DNA of 64,000 nucleotides from Pseudocolwellia sp. AS88. Lineage in GTDB: Bacteria; Pseudomonadota; Gammaproteobacteria; Enterobacterales; Alteromonadaceae. Shown here piece by piece: positions 47,061 through 56,400 of this stretch. Position 1 is the stretch's first letter. Every line of letters starts with the position of its first letter. Where the stretch lies: NCBI RefSeq assembly GCF_030551755.1, contig NZ_JAUPEC010000001.1:186001-250000 (forward strand), in the 5' to 3' direction. A model generated the notes under the pieces. That model saw only the letters and a program-made list of their open reading frames with translations, had not been told where the DNA came from and ran no database searches. Position numbers and translations under genes: made by a program.

Positions 47061-47474
47061 TTACGATTCAGTGACTATTCCAATAAACTTGCTAGCTAAC
47101 GCTGACAAAGTATCCTCAGTTACAACTTCAACATTATCTTTACCTTTAACATTACCAGCTTTAATTAACACAGTTCTTGGATAACCATGCCCACCAAACA
47201 AGTTAGTGATTTGTTCATGTTCAGGACTAATAAAATCTCCTTTTTGTAATTGAACGTTTACTTGTAGAACATCAATATCTGCAGAATTCAATTTTTCAGT
47301 AAAACCATCAATATGTAGTGCTTGTCTTTCAGTACAGTCGGGACACCATGCTGCAACAATATTTACAACAAAAGTATCGCCTAAAGCTATACGACGATTA
47401 ACTTCTTCAGGTTCAACAATCTGAGGTGTGTAGGCTGACGGTAAGTTATTATTAGAGTTTTGTTCTATTGGCAT
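47061..47474 (-). CDS. thioredoxin-family protein
   Basis: A 137-residue cytoplasmic thioredoxin-fold protein with a redox motif CPDC (Cys44, Cys47) after VVNIVAAW and a cis-proline region HGYPRTVLIK. There is no signal peptide or membrane anchor. The CPDC pair differs from thioredoxin's CGPC, so it is probably a specialised disulfide reductase. Partner unknown. Confidence 0.82.
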   Translation of the reverse strand: MPIEQNSNNNLPSAYTPQIVEPEEVNRRIALGDTFVVNIVAAWCPDCTERQALHIDGFTEKLNSADIDVLQVNVQLQKGDFISPEHEQITNLFGGHGYPRTVLIKAGNVKGKDNVEVVTEDTLSALASKFIGIVTES

Positions 47475-47723
47475 TTGAGTTAATTCTTTTGTGTTGTTTT
47501 GGTTAAATTTTTCAGGCTATATTATTCAGGGATTATCGCCAATTTACAAAGTGTTTTGATATGTTAGTTAAGATGGCAAATAAAATACTTTATAGCTTGA
47601 ATAGCTTTCGTTATGTCAATTTTCTTAATGTTTTAAATAAATAAGCTTTAAAGTCAAATAATAAACAAACAGCTAACTTTCTTTGTTGTTGATTTTATCA
47701 TTTGTTCAAAAGCGAGTTCATAC

Positions 47724-50003
47724 TTAGCTCAATGCTTTATCCAAAGTAATACTTAAGGTTACACCTGCAGGATTGTGATGATCATTAGCGCTAATACTTC
47801 CTTGATGAAACTCTACAATCAGCCTTGCGATATAAAGTCCTAAACCTAAATGCGGTTGGGCTTGTCGTTTAGTATCACGCATCGATACCATCGAATCAAA
47901 TAATCTATCTTTCATTAATTCAGGTAAGTGCTTGCCGTTGTTACTAATATGGATCACAAAAGTTGATTGGGTTTCTTGTAAACTAATACTCACTTTTTGG
48001 TCGTTACTAAACTCTACTGCGTTGGCAAATACCTTATCAAGCAACTGTGCAATATGTTCAGGCGATCCCTGTATGTTGGGGACTTGTTTACTATTTAGGT
48101 GATTGCTTTCGTTCACTAAACCATTCAATGAAAATTCTACATCTGTGTATATTTGTTTGTAACCTTGCACACAGCCCACCAGTACTTGTTGTAAGTTAAA
48201 GGGGACACGTTCAGTGGTGGCCAGCATTTGTTCTAAATTTGTTGCTTCACTCATATTTGTTAAGATCAAATTCAACGTATTAATACCTGTTTGTGCTCGC
48301 TCTAAATAAGGCACTGTACTTTCAGGTAGTTGCTGCATCGTTAGGTTTTCAAGCGATGTTCTAACTACTGCAATCGGTGTTCTAAGTTCATGTGACAAGC
48401 GTGACGACATACCTTCTAGATAATGGTTATATTGGCTAAGTCGATTAACTGCAGTTGAAAAGCTACGTGATAAATCACCAATTTCATCATTAGCGGTTGA
48501 TGCAATAAGTTGATTATTAATACGCCCATTTTCGTCAATACTTGATTCAGCCTGATTGCGTAATGTTCTTATGCGGTTAGATATGCGCGATGCAAATAAA
48601 AAGAAACATGTAGCACCCAGTAACATGATAGCGAGTATTGACGTAAAGAGTTTCTCAAGAGCTTGGTTTCTTAAAGTTCTGATGCCATTTGTAGTTTCTT
48701 CTACAATAACTGCACCGTGTACTTGGTTATTAATATAAATAGGGTAAGCGGCTGAAAGCACAACAGCTTGCTGATCTGTGGTTAAACGCCATTGTGAATG
48801 CGCATTACCTTGCAGCGCGCTCTTAATATGTTTACCTGTTAAATGCTGTGCGTCGTATAGTTCGTCGATAAAATCTTTAGGTGGCTTGGTGAGGAATTTA
48901 TAATAAAAAGGTAATAGCCAATTTTCTTCAATTGAGTGCCATACAGAGGTAATAATTGAATTGTTTGAGTCATTCGAGCCAGAGTTATTTGAAGCAGTTC
49001 TTTTATTCCATACACCGTTGGCTTGTTTTAAATTTCCTGCTTTTGCTAAAACCCGTTGATGTTGATCCACTACCCATACACTTGAGTTGGTGTAACTCAT
49101 GCCTTTTACAATACGCTCAATTTCAGGTGAGGGCACTAGCACAGTACCTAAGGTTTTTGCGCTGCTTGGATCGGCTGAACCAATAACACTAAGAGCATCG
49201 GTAAATTCTTTATCTACATCATGAAAAGCAAACGCGATATTGTCGCCAACCATCTCCATAGGAATACGTAATTCTACATTGTAACCTTGCGGTGTCTCTA
49301 ACCAATGCCCTTGTATTTTAGGGGCTACGGTGATAATTGTTTTAAAAGGTGGATTCTGTGCAGAGTAATCAAAACTCTTTATTTCAACACCAGCAGTTTC
49401 AATAATTTGTGTTTCAACTTTATAAGCATCTAACCAACCTGAATTTTTGTTACTTATAATGAAGCGATTAAAGTTGTTTTGTGGATCGCTTAAGCCGATT
49501 TCTAAATGATCATTTTTAAATATACCGCGCGCATTTTTGTGACGATATATTAATTTATTATCCACGACAGTAAACATCATATAGAGATATTTATCGTATT
49601 GACCAACAGTAGCATTGAAGTGCAATGAACTTTCTACAGATGACTTTGATAACTGATTTTTTTCACCGTAATAATGAGCGCGGGAGTTAAATAATGGCCA
49701 ATCAATTGGTAAGCCGTCTAATTGAATTGCTGTGGTTAACTTGTAGCTATAAAGATCTTTGCCTTTTTCAACATTAGGCAGAAAGCTTGCTTGGTTATTA
49801 AAAAGGTTAGGGCGTTCATGCAAAGCGGTTGCTAAAGCACGAGCTGTGCCGACGATGGTTTGCTCTTGTCCGTAACGTAGGTATTTTTCCATTTCCCATA
49901 CGTACTGATAACCAAACCAAGGTAGGCTGAATAAAAACGATGAGAGTAAAAGTAATTTAATACGTAACCCAAACCTAAAAAAAGACTTACTTTTATTAGG
50001 CAT
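47724..50003 (-). CDS. pdsS: Pds sortase-system histidine kinase
   Basis: Sensor kinase of the proteobacterial dedicated sortase (Pds) system, 759 residues. TM1 about 12-33, a large periplasmic part with a CBM9-like region about 88-290 (TTAIQLDGLPIDWP, VELRIPMEMVG), TM2 about 452-472, HAMP 473-525, H-box SHELRTP with phospho-acceptor His538, and a C-terminal ATPase (GLGLYIARLIVEFHQG). The octapeptide IRTLRNQA occurs at 441-448 and again at 478-485, on either side of TM2. It lies 39 bp after pdsR and is almost certainly co-transcribed with it. Confidence 0.88.
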   Translation of the reverse strand: MPNKSKSFFRFGLRIKLLLLSSFLFSLPWFGYQYVWEMEKYLRYGQEQTIVGTARALATALHERPNLFNNQASFLPNVEKGKDLYSYKLTTAIQLDGLPIDWPLFNSRAHYYGEKNQLSKSSVESSLHFNATVGQYDKYLYMMFTVVDNKLIYRHKNARGIFKNDHLEIGLSDPQNNFNRFIISNKNSGWLDAYKVETQIIETAGVEIKSFDYSAQNPPFKTIITVAPKIQGHWLETPQGYNVELRIPMEMVGDNIAFAFHDVDKEFTDALSVIGSADPSSAKTLGTVLVPSPEIERIVKGMSYTNSSVWVVDQHQRVLAKAGNLKQANGVWNKRTASNNSGSNDSNNSIITSVWHSIEENWLLPFYYKFLTKPPKDFIDELYDAQHLTGKHIKSALQGNAHSQWRLTTDQQAVVLSAAYPIYINNQVHGAVIVEETTNGIRTLRNQALEKLFTSILAIMLLGATCFFLFASRISNRIRTLRNQAESSIDENGRINNQLIASTANDEIGDLSRSFSTAVNRLSQYNHYLEGMSSRLSHELRTPIAVVRTSLENLTMQQLPESTVPYLERAQTGINTLNLILTNMSEATNLEQMLATTERVPFNLQQVLVGCVQGYKQIYTDVEFSLNGLVNESNHLNSKQVPNIQGSPEHIAQLLDKVFANAVEFSNDQKVSISLQETQSTFVIHISNNGKHLPELMKDRLFDSMVSMRDTKRQAQPHLGLGLYIARLIVEFHQGSISANDHHNPAGVTLSITLDKALS

Positions 50004-50042
50004 AGTTAGAGCTTCACGCTTAATTTTTGTTTGCTCACTTTA

Positions 50043-50789
50043 TTAAGCATTATGGATTGAACCTGCATTATTTGTTGTGTTGTTAGTATTAGTGGGTAAG
50101 TCTTCATTCCAGCGATAACCCATGCCGTAAACCGTTTCAATGTAATCAAAAGTGGCATCTATTCTTATAAATTTTTTACGAATACGTTTTATATGTGAAG
50201 TAATAGTGCTGTCATCAACAAATATATTAGAATCTTGCATTAATTGAGTTCTGTTTTTCACATGTCCTGGATGCTTAGCCAAAGCGTAAACCATCCAAAA
50301 TTCTGTAATGGTTAAATCAATTAGTTGATTTTTCCACATCACACTCATGCGTTGGCTGTCTATTGTCATTGAACCAACATTTATTAGATGATCTACTTGC
50401 TGAGGTTCTTTCATTGCATTTTGACGACGAAATAAAGCTGAAATTCTAGCGCTTAGGTGAGGTAAGCTAATATCTTTTGTTAAATAATCATCAGCACCAA
50501 TTCGTAATCCTGAAACCGTATCAAAGTCATTATCACGAGCCGTTAGAAAAATAATCGGTAAAGTCGTTGATAGGGTTCTTAACCACTGACATAAAATAAA
50601 GCCACCATCGTATTCCTCCTCTAAACCAATATCTAAAATAACCAAATGTGGCAAGCGTAAAGTAAATGCTTGTGTCGCACTGTCACGATCGGCATAAGTT
50701 TGTACTTGATACCCTTGGCTACGAAGCACATCAGCATAGTTTTCTCTTATGGCTGCTTCATCTTCAACTATCGCAATACGTTTACTCAT
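50043..50789 (-). CDS. pdsR: Pds sortase-system response regulator
   Basis: OmpR-type response regulator, 248 residues: receiver with phospho-acceptor Asp53 (LVILDIGLEEEYDGG) and the family stretch LPIIFLTARDND, then a winged helix (about 145-235; WMVYALAKHPGHVKNRTQL, SHIKRIRKKF, VYGMGYRW). The segment GADDYLTKDISLPHL is characteristic of PdsR. It is divergent from pdsO, which it probably controls across the 235-bp gap. Confidence 0.9.
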   Translation of the reverse strand: MSKRIAIVEDEAAIRENYADVLRSQGYQVQTYADRDSATQAFTLRLPHLVILDIGLEEEYDGGFILCQWLRTLSTTLPIIFLTARDNDFDTVSGLRIGADDYLTKDISLPHLSARISALFRRQNAMKEPQQVDHLINVGSMTIDSQRMSVMWKNQLIDLTITEFWMVYALAKHPGHVKNRTQLMQDSNIFVDDSTITSHIKRIRKKFIRIDATFDYIETVYGMGYRWNEDLPTNTNNTTNNAGSIHNA

Positions 50790-51024
50790 TTATTCCTTTA
50801 CCTTTGTATTTAAACTAAGCCTGTTTTTATGAGGTAAATATATCTAATTATTCCGCTAAGTTCGCGCTTTTATTGATATTGCCATATTGTTGCCACATTT
50901 GTTCTTTGATTTTCCTTTTTTACGTCGGTATTTAGTCTGACTTGTTTTGTTTAATAGCTACACCAAACGAATAAAGCTATTCGGTTGAAACTAAAAACAA
51001 ACTTAATCACTGAAGGAAATAAAC

Positions 51025-51834
51025 ATGAACTCTTTACGTATAAACTCAAAAAGCACTAAATTATTTAACTCAAGAAAATCAGCTATTAGCTTGTTAGTTA
51101 TTGGCTCATTAATGGCAGCACCAAGTTATGCCTTTGATGAAACAAATACTGCAATAACCCCACAAGAAAAAGTAGAACAAGCTAATACAAACGTAGAAAT
51201 AGGATTTGGTTCAGGTGCTTTAATTGGCGCTGTTGTTGCTGGCCCCGTTGGTGCATTTGTGGCAGGTTTAGTGGGAAGCCTGATTGCTAAAAATGTAAAT
51301 GCTGACAACACCATTGAAGATTTAGAAGTTACTTTAGCGAGCACACAACAAAATATAGATGAAGTGATAGCACAACATCAAAAATCGTTGCAAGCAACCG
51401 AGCAATCTTACCAAGCTGAGTTGTTATCGTTAGAAAGTAACTACAAACAATCAGCGCAATTACAAGCTGAAAATTTATTAATGAGCTTACAATTCTCAAC
51501 AGGTTCAAGCGAAGTTAAGCCACATTATCAACAACAAATAATAGCCCTAGCTAAAATGTTAGAGCAATCACCAGAGTTGTCGGTAGATTTGTCGGGTTAT
51601 ACCGATTTACAAGGTGATGAAGTTTTAAATCATGCGTTATCGTTAGCGCGAGTCAACTCAGTTAAAAACGCTTTAATAGATGGTGGCGTTGAAAGCGACC
51701 GTATTAAAATCTTTGCTCTTGGTGAATCAGAGCCAGTAGTTGCAAGCAAAGATAAAGAAATAAGCTTCTACGATAGAAGAGTAGTGATCAAGTTACATCA
51801 CACAGAAGAAGAGCAAACAGCGCACAATTTTTAG
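51025..51834 (+). CDS. pdsO: Pds system OmpA-family protein
   Basis: A 269-residue envelope protein: signal peptide about 1-36 (APSYA), a glycine zipper (59-88), a helical coiled-coil part (about 95-150) and an OmpA-like peptidoglycan-binding domain (152-265; SVDLSGYTDLQGDE, LGESEPV). The domain order is that of the sortase-associated PdsO. It normally accompanies a sortase and a marine-type sortase target, but neither is next to it here. Confidence 0.88.
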   Translation: MNSLRINSKSTKLFNSRKSAISLLVIGSLMAAPSYAFDETNTAITPQEKVEQANTNVEIGFGSGALIGAVVAGPVGAFVAGLVGSLIAKNVNADNTIEDLEVTLASTQQNIDEVIAQHQKSLQATEQSYQAELLSLESNYKQSAQLQAENLLMSLQFSTGSSEVKPHYQQQIIALAKMLEQSPELSVDLSGYTDLQGDEVLNHALSLARVNSVKNALIDGGVESDRIKIFALGESEPVVASKDKEISFYDRRVVIKLHHTEEEQTAHNF

Positions 51835-51970
51835 ATGCTTTTTATACCATATGTGATTTTAAAATATTCTGGTGACGGGTTAGCAGAATATAAAATGCTC
51901 TAAGGAGGTAAGTTAAGTCGACTACAATACATTCAATAGAGCTTATTTCGGCGGAGATAAATCGAATATA

Positions 51971-52007
51971 AAAATTCTAGTTGAGAGATCAACTAGAATT
52001 TTTATTG
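51971..52007 (+). terminator. terminator after pdsO
   Basis: AAAATTCTAGTTGA, loop GAGA, TCAACTAGAATTTTTATT: a 14-bp stem with T-rich tail. Confidence 0.88.
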
Positions 52008-52114
52008 TTACAAACTAGAAAAACTTTTAACTTTGTAATTGTTTATTTCATAAGCTTGATAATGGCTTATCTAGCATCACCTTATTAAGTACAACAAACA
52101 ATAAAGGCGGTTAA

Positions 52115-52651
52115 ATGACAAATCATAAGTTAAGTGCAGGCCAAAAATTTCCATCATTATCAGTGAACAAACTTGATGGCGGTCAGATAGACTTTTTGAA
52201 CCCTAAAGGAGATTTCGATTGGCTTTTAGTGGTGGTCTATCGAGGGCAACATTGTCCTAAGTGTACGCAATACCTAACAGAGTTAAATGAATTACTACCT
52301 AAGTTCAAAGAAGTTGGTGTTGGCGTTGTTGCTATGTCTGCAGACTCCGAAGAGCAAGCTCATACTCAAATTAACAAAATCAATCCTAGTTTTGATGTAG
52401 GTTATGACTTAACACTTGATCAAATGAAAACACTAGGCTTATATATTTCTAACCCAAGATCAGAAGCAGAAACCGACCATCCATTTGCAGAACCGGGTTT
52501 ATTCGTTATAAACGAGTCTAAACAAATACAGTTAATTGATATTTCAAATGCACCTTTCTTAAGACCTGATCTTATGTCTGTTATTAACGGAATTGGTTTT
52601 ATCCGAGATCCTGAAAAAAACTATCCAATTCGCGGTACATTAGATTATTAA
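52115..52651 (+). CDS. peroxiredoxin-like (AhpC/TSA) protein
   Basis: A 178-residue thioredoxin-fold protein of the AhpC/TSA-like group. A CPKC motif (Cys47, Cys50) follows VVYRGQH, where classical peroxiredoxins have the peroxidatic Cys. Later DQMKTLGLYISNPR and LFVINESKQIQ fit the fold. No signal peptide. It may reduce peroxides or act as a thiol oxidoreductase; the substrate is unknown. Confidence 0.82.
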   Translation: MTNHKLSAGQKFPSLSVNKLDGGQIDFLNPKGDFDWLLVVVYRGQHCPKCTQYLTELNELLPKFKEVGVGVVAMSADSEEQAHTQINKINPSFDVGYDLTLDQMKTLGLYISNPRSEAETDHPFAEPGLFVINESKQIQLIDISNAPFLRPDLMSVINGIGFIRDPEKNYPIRGTLDY

Positions 52652-52787
52652 TAAATCAGCATAGATAAATAGTCTGCTTGGTTAATATTGATAGATAAAA
52701 CCAAAGCTTTATCTTGAATGTTGATTCAATAAAAGCACATAATATCTTGTAAGTAATGAATTATTTTTTCACATACAAGAGATTAAC

Positions 52788-53201
52788 ATGACAGACACAG
52801 AGAGTAAGCCGAATTTATTTGTTAAAATAGTATATTGGCTAAGTACAGGTATTGTTTTATTTTTATTAACCTTTGCTGCTATTTCTTATCATGTAATACA
52901 TGATGCGCAGGCAGCATATTTTACTGCATTTGGATACCCAACGTATTTAGTTTATCCATTAGCTTATTTAAAAATAGCCACTATTTTGATCATTGTTAGT
53001 CATAGATATAACGATTTACGCGATATGGCTTATGCCGCTTACTTTCTTAATATGGCAATGGCTTTGGTTGGTCATATTGATTATGGCGACTTTTATGGGC
53101 ACGCTCTAGTGGGTATGATTGCTATTCCAATTTCGTACTTATTTGGTAATAAAGTACGAGGTCGACCACAAAGAAACTTATTTGGTCGCTGGACTAACTA
53201 A
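52788..53201 (+). CDS. DoxX-like membrane protein
   Basis: A 137-residue protein with four hydrophobic segments (about 12-32, 52-68, 80-98, 106-120) resembling the DoxX-like family; the block FGYPTYLVYPLAYLKIAT is typical. Function unknown. A single-gene unit with its own terminator. Confidence 0.72.
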   Translation: MTDTESKPNLFVKIVYWLSTGIVLFLLTFAAISYHVIHDAQAAYFTAFGYPTYLVYPLAYLKIATILIIVSHRYNDLRDMAYAAYFLNMAMALVGHIDYGDFYGHALVGMIAIPISYLFGNKVRGRPQRNLFGRWTN

Positions 53202-53220
53202 ATCTTAAGTGAAAAATATT

Positions 53221-53253
53221 AAAAGCACTGAATCTAAGGCTCAGTGCTTTTTT
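53221..53253 (+). terminator. terminator between the DoxX-like and VC0807-like genes
   Basis: AAAAGCACTGA, 9-base loop, TCAGTGCTTTTTT. T/A tracts on both sides let it serve both convergent genes. Confidence 0.85.
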
Positions 53254-53354
53254 ATTTATTATTTTTCAATAAAATATGTACTTGATCTATGTTGCAACTT
53301 ATAACTCGTGTTCACGATTAAACCCGATTTAAATCAACTTGTTTTTATAAATGA

Positions 53355-54047
53355 TTATTGTTCTACCATTAACTCAGTGAGCTTATAACCTGTTAAATCT
53401 TTTATTACTCTTGAAACATAGTACATAAGAGCAGCAAGCATTAACATTGAGGGTATTACAATAATTGGGTAGCTCATCAACGTCATATGACCAAGTTCTT
53501 CATTAAACTCAACGGTTCCCGCAGGACTTGTTACAAGCCATTTTGCTAGTGCATAATTCATTACCGCAGAAAAAATGAATGTTAATGCTAATAATTTGTT
53601 AGCAAAACCTATCTTGTTTCTAAATACATCTGTTTTACCGTTTTCAGTAAGTTTTTCATATACAAGTCCTACCTTAAACATATATTCATTCAATAATAGC
53701 TTTGCAATTAATGGCTTACCATACATCCCCGTAAATATTGTGAATAATGCTATTAGCGTAGGTATAGATGCTTCTTTTATGGCTAACCACTGTACACTTA
53801 ACTCAAATAATGCAATTCCGCCTGTTAATAAGGTACTAAAAAAACCGAATGCAGATATTAGATTCATCTCTTTAGTTCTTAGGTAATCATAAATAGCGTA
53901 CCCAAGCGGAAATGACAAAGCTATAATCAAACCTGCAACAACACCGAAATACTCAGGAGTGGAGAACTTCATTAGAATCCACGAGGGTAAAGCTACATTA
54001 AAAATGATTTCTACGAAGGGTTTGTTTTTTGGTTTTTCCGCGGTCAT
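53355..54047 (-). CDS. VC0807-family membrane protein
   Basis: A 230-residue protein with about six membrane segments, resembling the septation protein A/VC0807-type family (NVALPSWILMKFSTPEYFG, GYAIYDYLRTKEMN). Function unknown. It stands alone with 561 bp upstream to the next gene. Confidence 0.68.
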   Translation of the reverse strand: MTAEKPKNKPFVEIIFNVALPSWILMKFSTPEYFGVVAGLIIALSFPLGYAIYDYLRTKEMNLISAFGFFSTLLTGGIALFELSVQWLAIKEASIPTLIALFTIFTGMYGKPLIAKLLLNEYMFKVGLVYEKLTENGKTDVFRNKIGFANKLLALTFIFSAVMNYALAKWLVTSPAGTVEFNEELGHMTLMSYPIIVIPSMLMLAALMYYVSRVIKDLTGYKLTELMVEQ

Positions 54048-54608
54048 TATTTATTTCTACTCTGTGTTTTAAATTTAATTGGGATTTTATTAAGCTAAGT
54101 TATTATGAACTTTTATCGATTAAATAGGGCTCAGTGATCTTTTGATATTTCTTTTACAGAAGTTTTACTTAAACACAAAATAACACCTAGTTCATTCAAA
54201 GTTAAAAATTTCAGACAAGTATAGCCTTTTAGAGTCATTAAAAACTAATTTACTCACTTGCTTCTATAATTTGTGTTCAGTAATTAGATACAACTGAATT
54301 TATACTGAAGGTAGGGCGACGTAAGAAACAAAGCTGAAGATAACTATTATATACAACTCACGCCACGATTAAATCTGTTTTAAACTCCACAGTAAGATAC
54401 CAACAAACCCTTTTAGCGTCTTTATTATAAAGTATAGTTTATGAGATACTGATGCTATAAAATGCTAAAATGTACTATTTAAGTTGAACCCAGTTTAAGA
54501 TGTTTTTAACTCATTTAAATTGTTATTAATCTTAGTTTTACCTTTACTGTAGCTGTTAGAAAAATATCAAATCAAGCTCAGGTTATTTATCTATTTTCAG
54601 GACATTAC
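54048..54608. other. 561-bp intergenic region, nothing recognised
   Basis: AT-rich with stop codons in all frames at short intervals. No convincing hairpin, promoter pair or repeat was found. A stretch at 54354-54388 loosely resembles one at 53301-53336 on the other side of the VC0807-like gene. Confidence 0.4.
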
Positions 54609-54884
54609 ATGCCAATTATTGTTGCAGGAAAACTCATTATTAAAGAAGGATTACGTGATAGATTTATTATTGAATCTCTCGAATCAGTATCAATAGCCCG
54701 AGATAATCAAAGCTGTGAAGATTTTTCTGTGTCTCCCGATCTTTTAGAAGAGAATAGAGTAAACATCTTTGAAAAATGGCATTCACTTGAAGCTTTAGAT
54801 GCTTTTAGAGTCGCTATTCCAGAAAATAATCTGTTTTCAATGGTAGAATCCTTTCAAGTTAATGAATATGAAATAGATAGCTAG
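54609..54884 (+). CDS. ABM-domain protein (putative quinol monooxygenase family)
   Basis: A 91-residue protein of the antibiotic biosynthesis monooxygenase (dimeric ferredoxin-like) fold. IIVAGKLIIKEGLRDRFI starts the first strand and helix, CEDFSVSPD and VNIFEKWHSLEALDAF are the usual ABM blocks. Likely acts on a quinol-like or aromatic compound; this is inference. It is 44 bp before the next gene. Confidence 0.75.
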   Translation: MPIIVAGKLIIKEGLRDRFIIESLESVSIARDNQSCEDFSVSPDLLEENRVNIFEKWHSLEALDAFRVAIPENNLFSMVESFQVNEYEIDS

Positions 54885-54928
54885 TAACTAACTTAACCGT
54901 TTCCCCCTATATTTTAGAGTAATTTAAA

Positions 54929-55360
54929 TTGAAAACTATTAGCCTACCAGTATTAAACTCACCATTGGTTGAAAAGCAAAAAGATAATAAAACAACAAAA
55001 ATTACAGGTTATTCAGTGTTTAACGACATAGAGTATTCGATAGAAGATTATAACGGCTTATTTATTACCGACAGAATTGAAGCGCAAAATTTCCGTCATC
55101 GTATGAGCGAACCTGGTTATTTCAGTACTTGGCATGTGGCTGGTGATGCTACTCTTATTATTGTCCGCTCTGGTACTTTACGTATGACACTGCGAAATGG
55201 TGATTACCGGGACTTTTCAGCAGGTGATATGTTTGTTGCTCAAGACTATCTACAGGATAATGAAACTTTTAATAATGAAGTTCATGGTCATACCGCTGAA
55301 TTAATAGGTGATGAGCCTTTGTTTGCGGTGCATATTAAACTAGCAACAAGAGTTGTTTAA
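54929..55360 (+). CDS. uncharacterised cupin-like protein
   Basis: A 143-residue cytoplasmic protein, starting at TTG with only weak AGAG upstream. A possible cupin barrel is seen in the second half (TLIIVRSGTLRMTLRNGDYRDFSAGDMFVAQ), where a beta-rich fold is followed by NEVHGHTAELIGDEPLFAVHI. I do not recognise the family. It may share a transcript with the ABM gene. Confidence 0.6.
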   Translation: MKTISLPVLNSPLVEKQKDNKTTKITGYSVFNDIEYSIEDYNGLFITDRIEAQNFRHRMSEPGYFSTWHVAGDATLIIVRSGTLRMTLRNGDYRDFSAGDMFVAQDYLQDNETFNNEVHGHTAELIGDEPLFAVHIKLATRVV

Positions 55361-55488
55361 TTATGGCTGAGTGATAATGATTAGTTGTTAGTATGAATAT
55401 TTATCCTCTAAACTTGACTGTCTTTCTTGAGCGTTATGATTTTATTGTCTACAATAACGCACTTTTTTATTTACGTTAGAACGTTAAA

Positions 55489-55737
55489 ATGACCGACACT
55501 AATTCAAAACCGGCTTTACCAGATCAACTTTCGGGGAATCCTCGCAGCCCACATCACGTAGCTGAAATTTTTGAGCACTCTATTGGTATTAAACTTAACG
55601 GCAAAGAACATTTCAATGTTGAAGAGTACTGCATCAGCGAAGGTTGGGTAAAAATCCCTTCACCTAAAGCATTAGATCGTCGCGGACAACCAATGTTGAT
55701 AAAACTTAAAGGCACTGTTGAAGCTTTTTATAAGTAA
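55489..55737 (+). CDS. DUF3297 family protein
   Basis: An 82-residue protein of the DUF3297 family (PDQLSGNPRSPHH, IGIKLNGKEHFNVEEYCISEGWVKI). Cytoplasmic, function unknown. Followed by a strong terminator. Confidence 0.85.
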   Translation: MTDTNSKPALPDQLSGNPRSPHHVAEIFEHSIGIKLNGKEHFNVEEYCISEGWVKIPSPKALDRRGQPMLIKLKGTVEAFYK

Positions 55738-55784
55738 TCAATACCTGAGAAGTTTTAGCTAGAATTTAGCTCAACTAAAAACAC

Positions 55785-55826
55785 AATACCCAGTAACGAG
55801 TTGCTTCGATACTGGGTATTTTTTTG
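55785..55826 (+). terminator. terminator after the DUF3297 gene
   Basis: AATACCCAGTA, loop, TACTGGGTATTTTTTT. Confidence 0.88.
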
Positions 55827-55910
55827 TCTAATGTATGTACCTTCTAACTCAAAGGGTTAATAAGATACTTGTTTTTTGTAGTTAATTTCTTTAAATATAT
55901 TTCTTAATAG

Positions 55911-56306
55911 TTAATTCTCAATACTACATATTTCTCTTCTTTTTATTATTTGCATAATGCCAAATACTGTAACCATTAGAGCGATTAATATAGTACTAAT
56001 AATACCTGCCATAGTTGTTATCCATAATCCCATAAGCAATAAAACACTAGAGCCAATAGCCCATAAAAAATCACCAAATGAGAAGTACAATATTAACCAT
56101 TTGTTTGGTGTTTGTTGTAATGAAGCCCAAATTAAATGAAGCCCATTGAATACTAATACAGCAGCTAGAATCTGTAATATCAATTCAGGGAAGAGGGTAT
56201 CACTTCCTAAAAAGACAGCGACTTTTATTGGTAAGCATATAAATATCAATCCAAATATTATGCAACTTATGGCATTTGCTATTAAGACGTTTTTAAGTGT
56301 GAACAT
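55911..56306 (-). CDS. small four-TM membrane protein
   Basis: A 131-residue membrane protein with four hydrophobic helices, family not recognised. The frame is open from an ATG at 56318, but GAGAG lies five bases before the ATG at 56306 on the coding strand. The longer start would sit on a putative MarR operator. It is divergent from the marR-type gene, so is the likely regulated target. Confidence 0.6.
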   Translation of the reverse strand: MFTLKNVLIANAISCIIFGLIFICLPIKVAVFLGSDTLFPELILQILAAVLVFNGLHLIWASLQQTPNKWLILYFSFGDFLWAIGSSVLLLMGLWITTMAGIISTILIALMVTVFGIMQIIKRREICSIEN

Positions 56307-56317
56307 ATTTACTCTCA

Positions 56318-56334
56318 TGTATACTAGGTTGACA
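56318..56334. promoter_or_regulatory. imperfect MarR-type operator near the membrane-protein start
   Basis: TGTATAC, TAG, GTTGACA: the right half is identical and the left half has two changes compared with the perfect 7-3-7 palindrome at 56369-56385, 51 bp away. Confidence 0.45.
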
Positions 56335-56368
56335 TAGACGTGAGGAGATTAAAGTAGAGAGTTAATTA

Positions 56369-56385
56369 TGTCAACAAGGTTGACA
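56369..56385. promoter_or_regulatory. MarR-type operator
   Basis: TGTCAAC, AAG, GTTGACA: a perfect 7-3-7 palindrome in the divergent promoter region, in the leader of the marR-type gene. A good candidate for autoregulation. Confidence 0.6.
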
Positions 56386-56400
56386 AGAAAGGGCACCCCA

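Noticed and set aside
51902-51909. Strong Shine-Dalgarno AAGGAGGT downstream of pdsO
   Set aside because: No ATG, GTG or TTG follows at a usable distance in an open frame; the sequence runs into stops at once.
53301-54388. Loosely similar sequences (AACTC...ACGATTAAA...TTTAAA) on either side of the VC0807-like gene
   Set aside because: The match is imperfect and AT-rich; without a search for more copies it cannot be called a repeat or insertion boundary.
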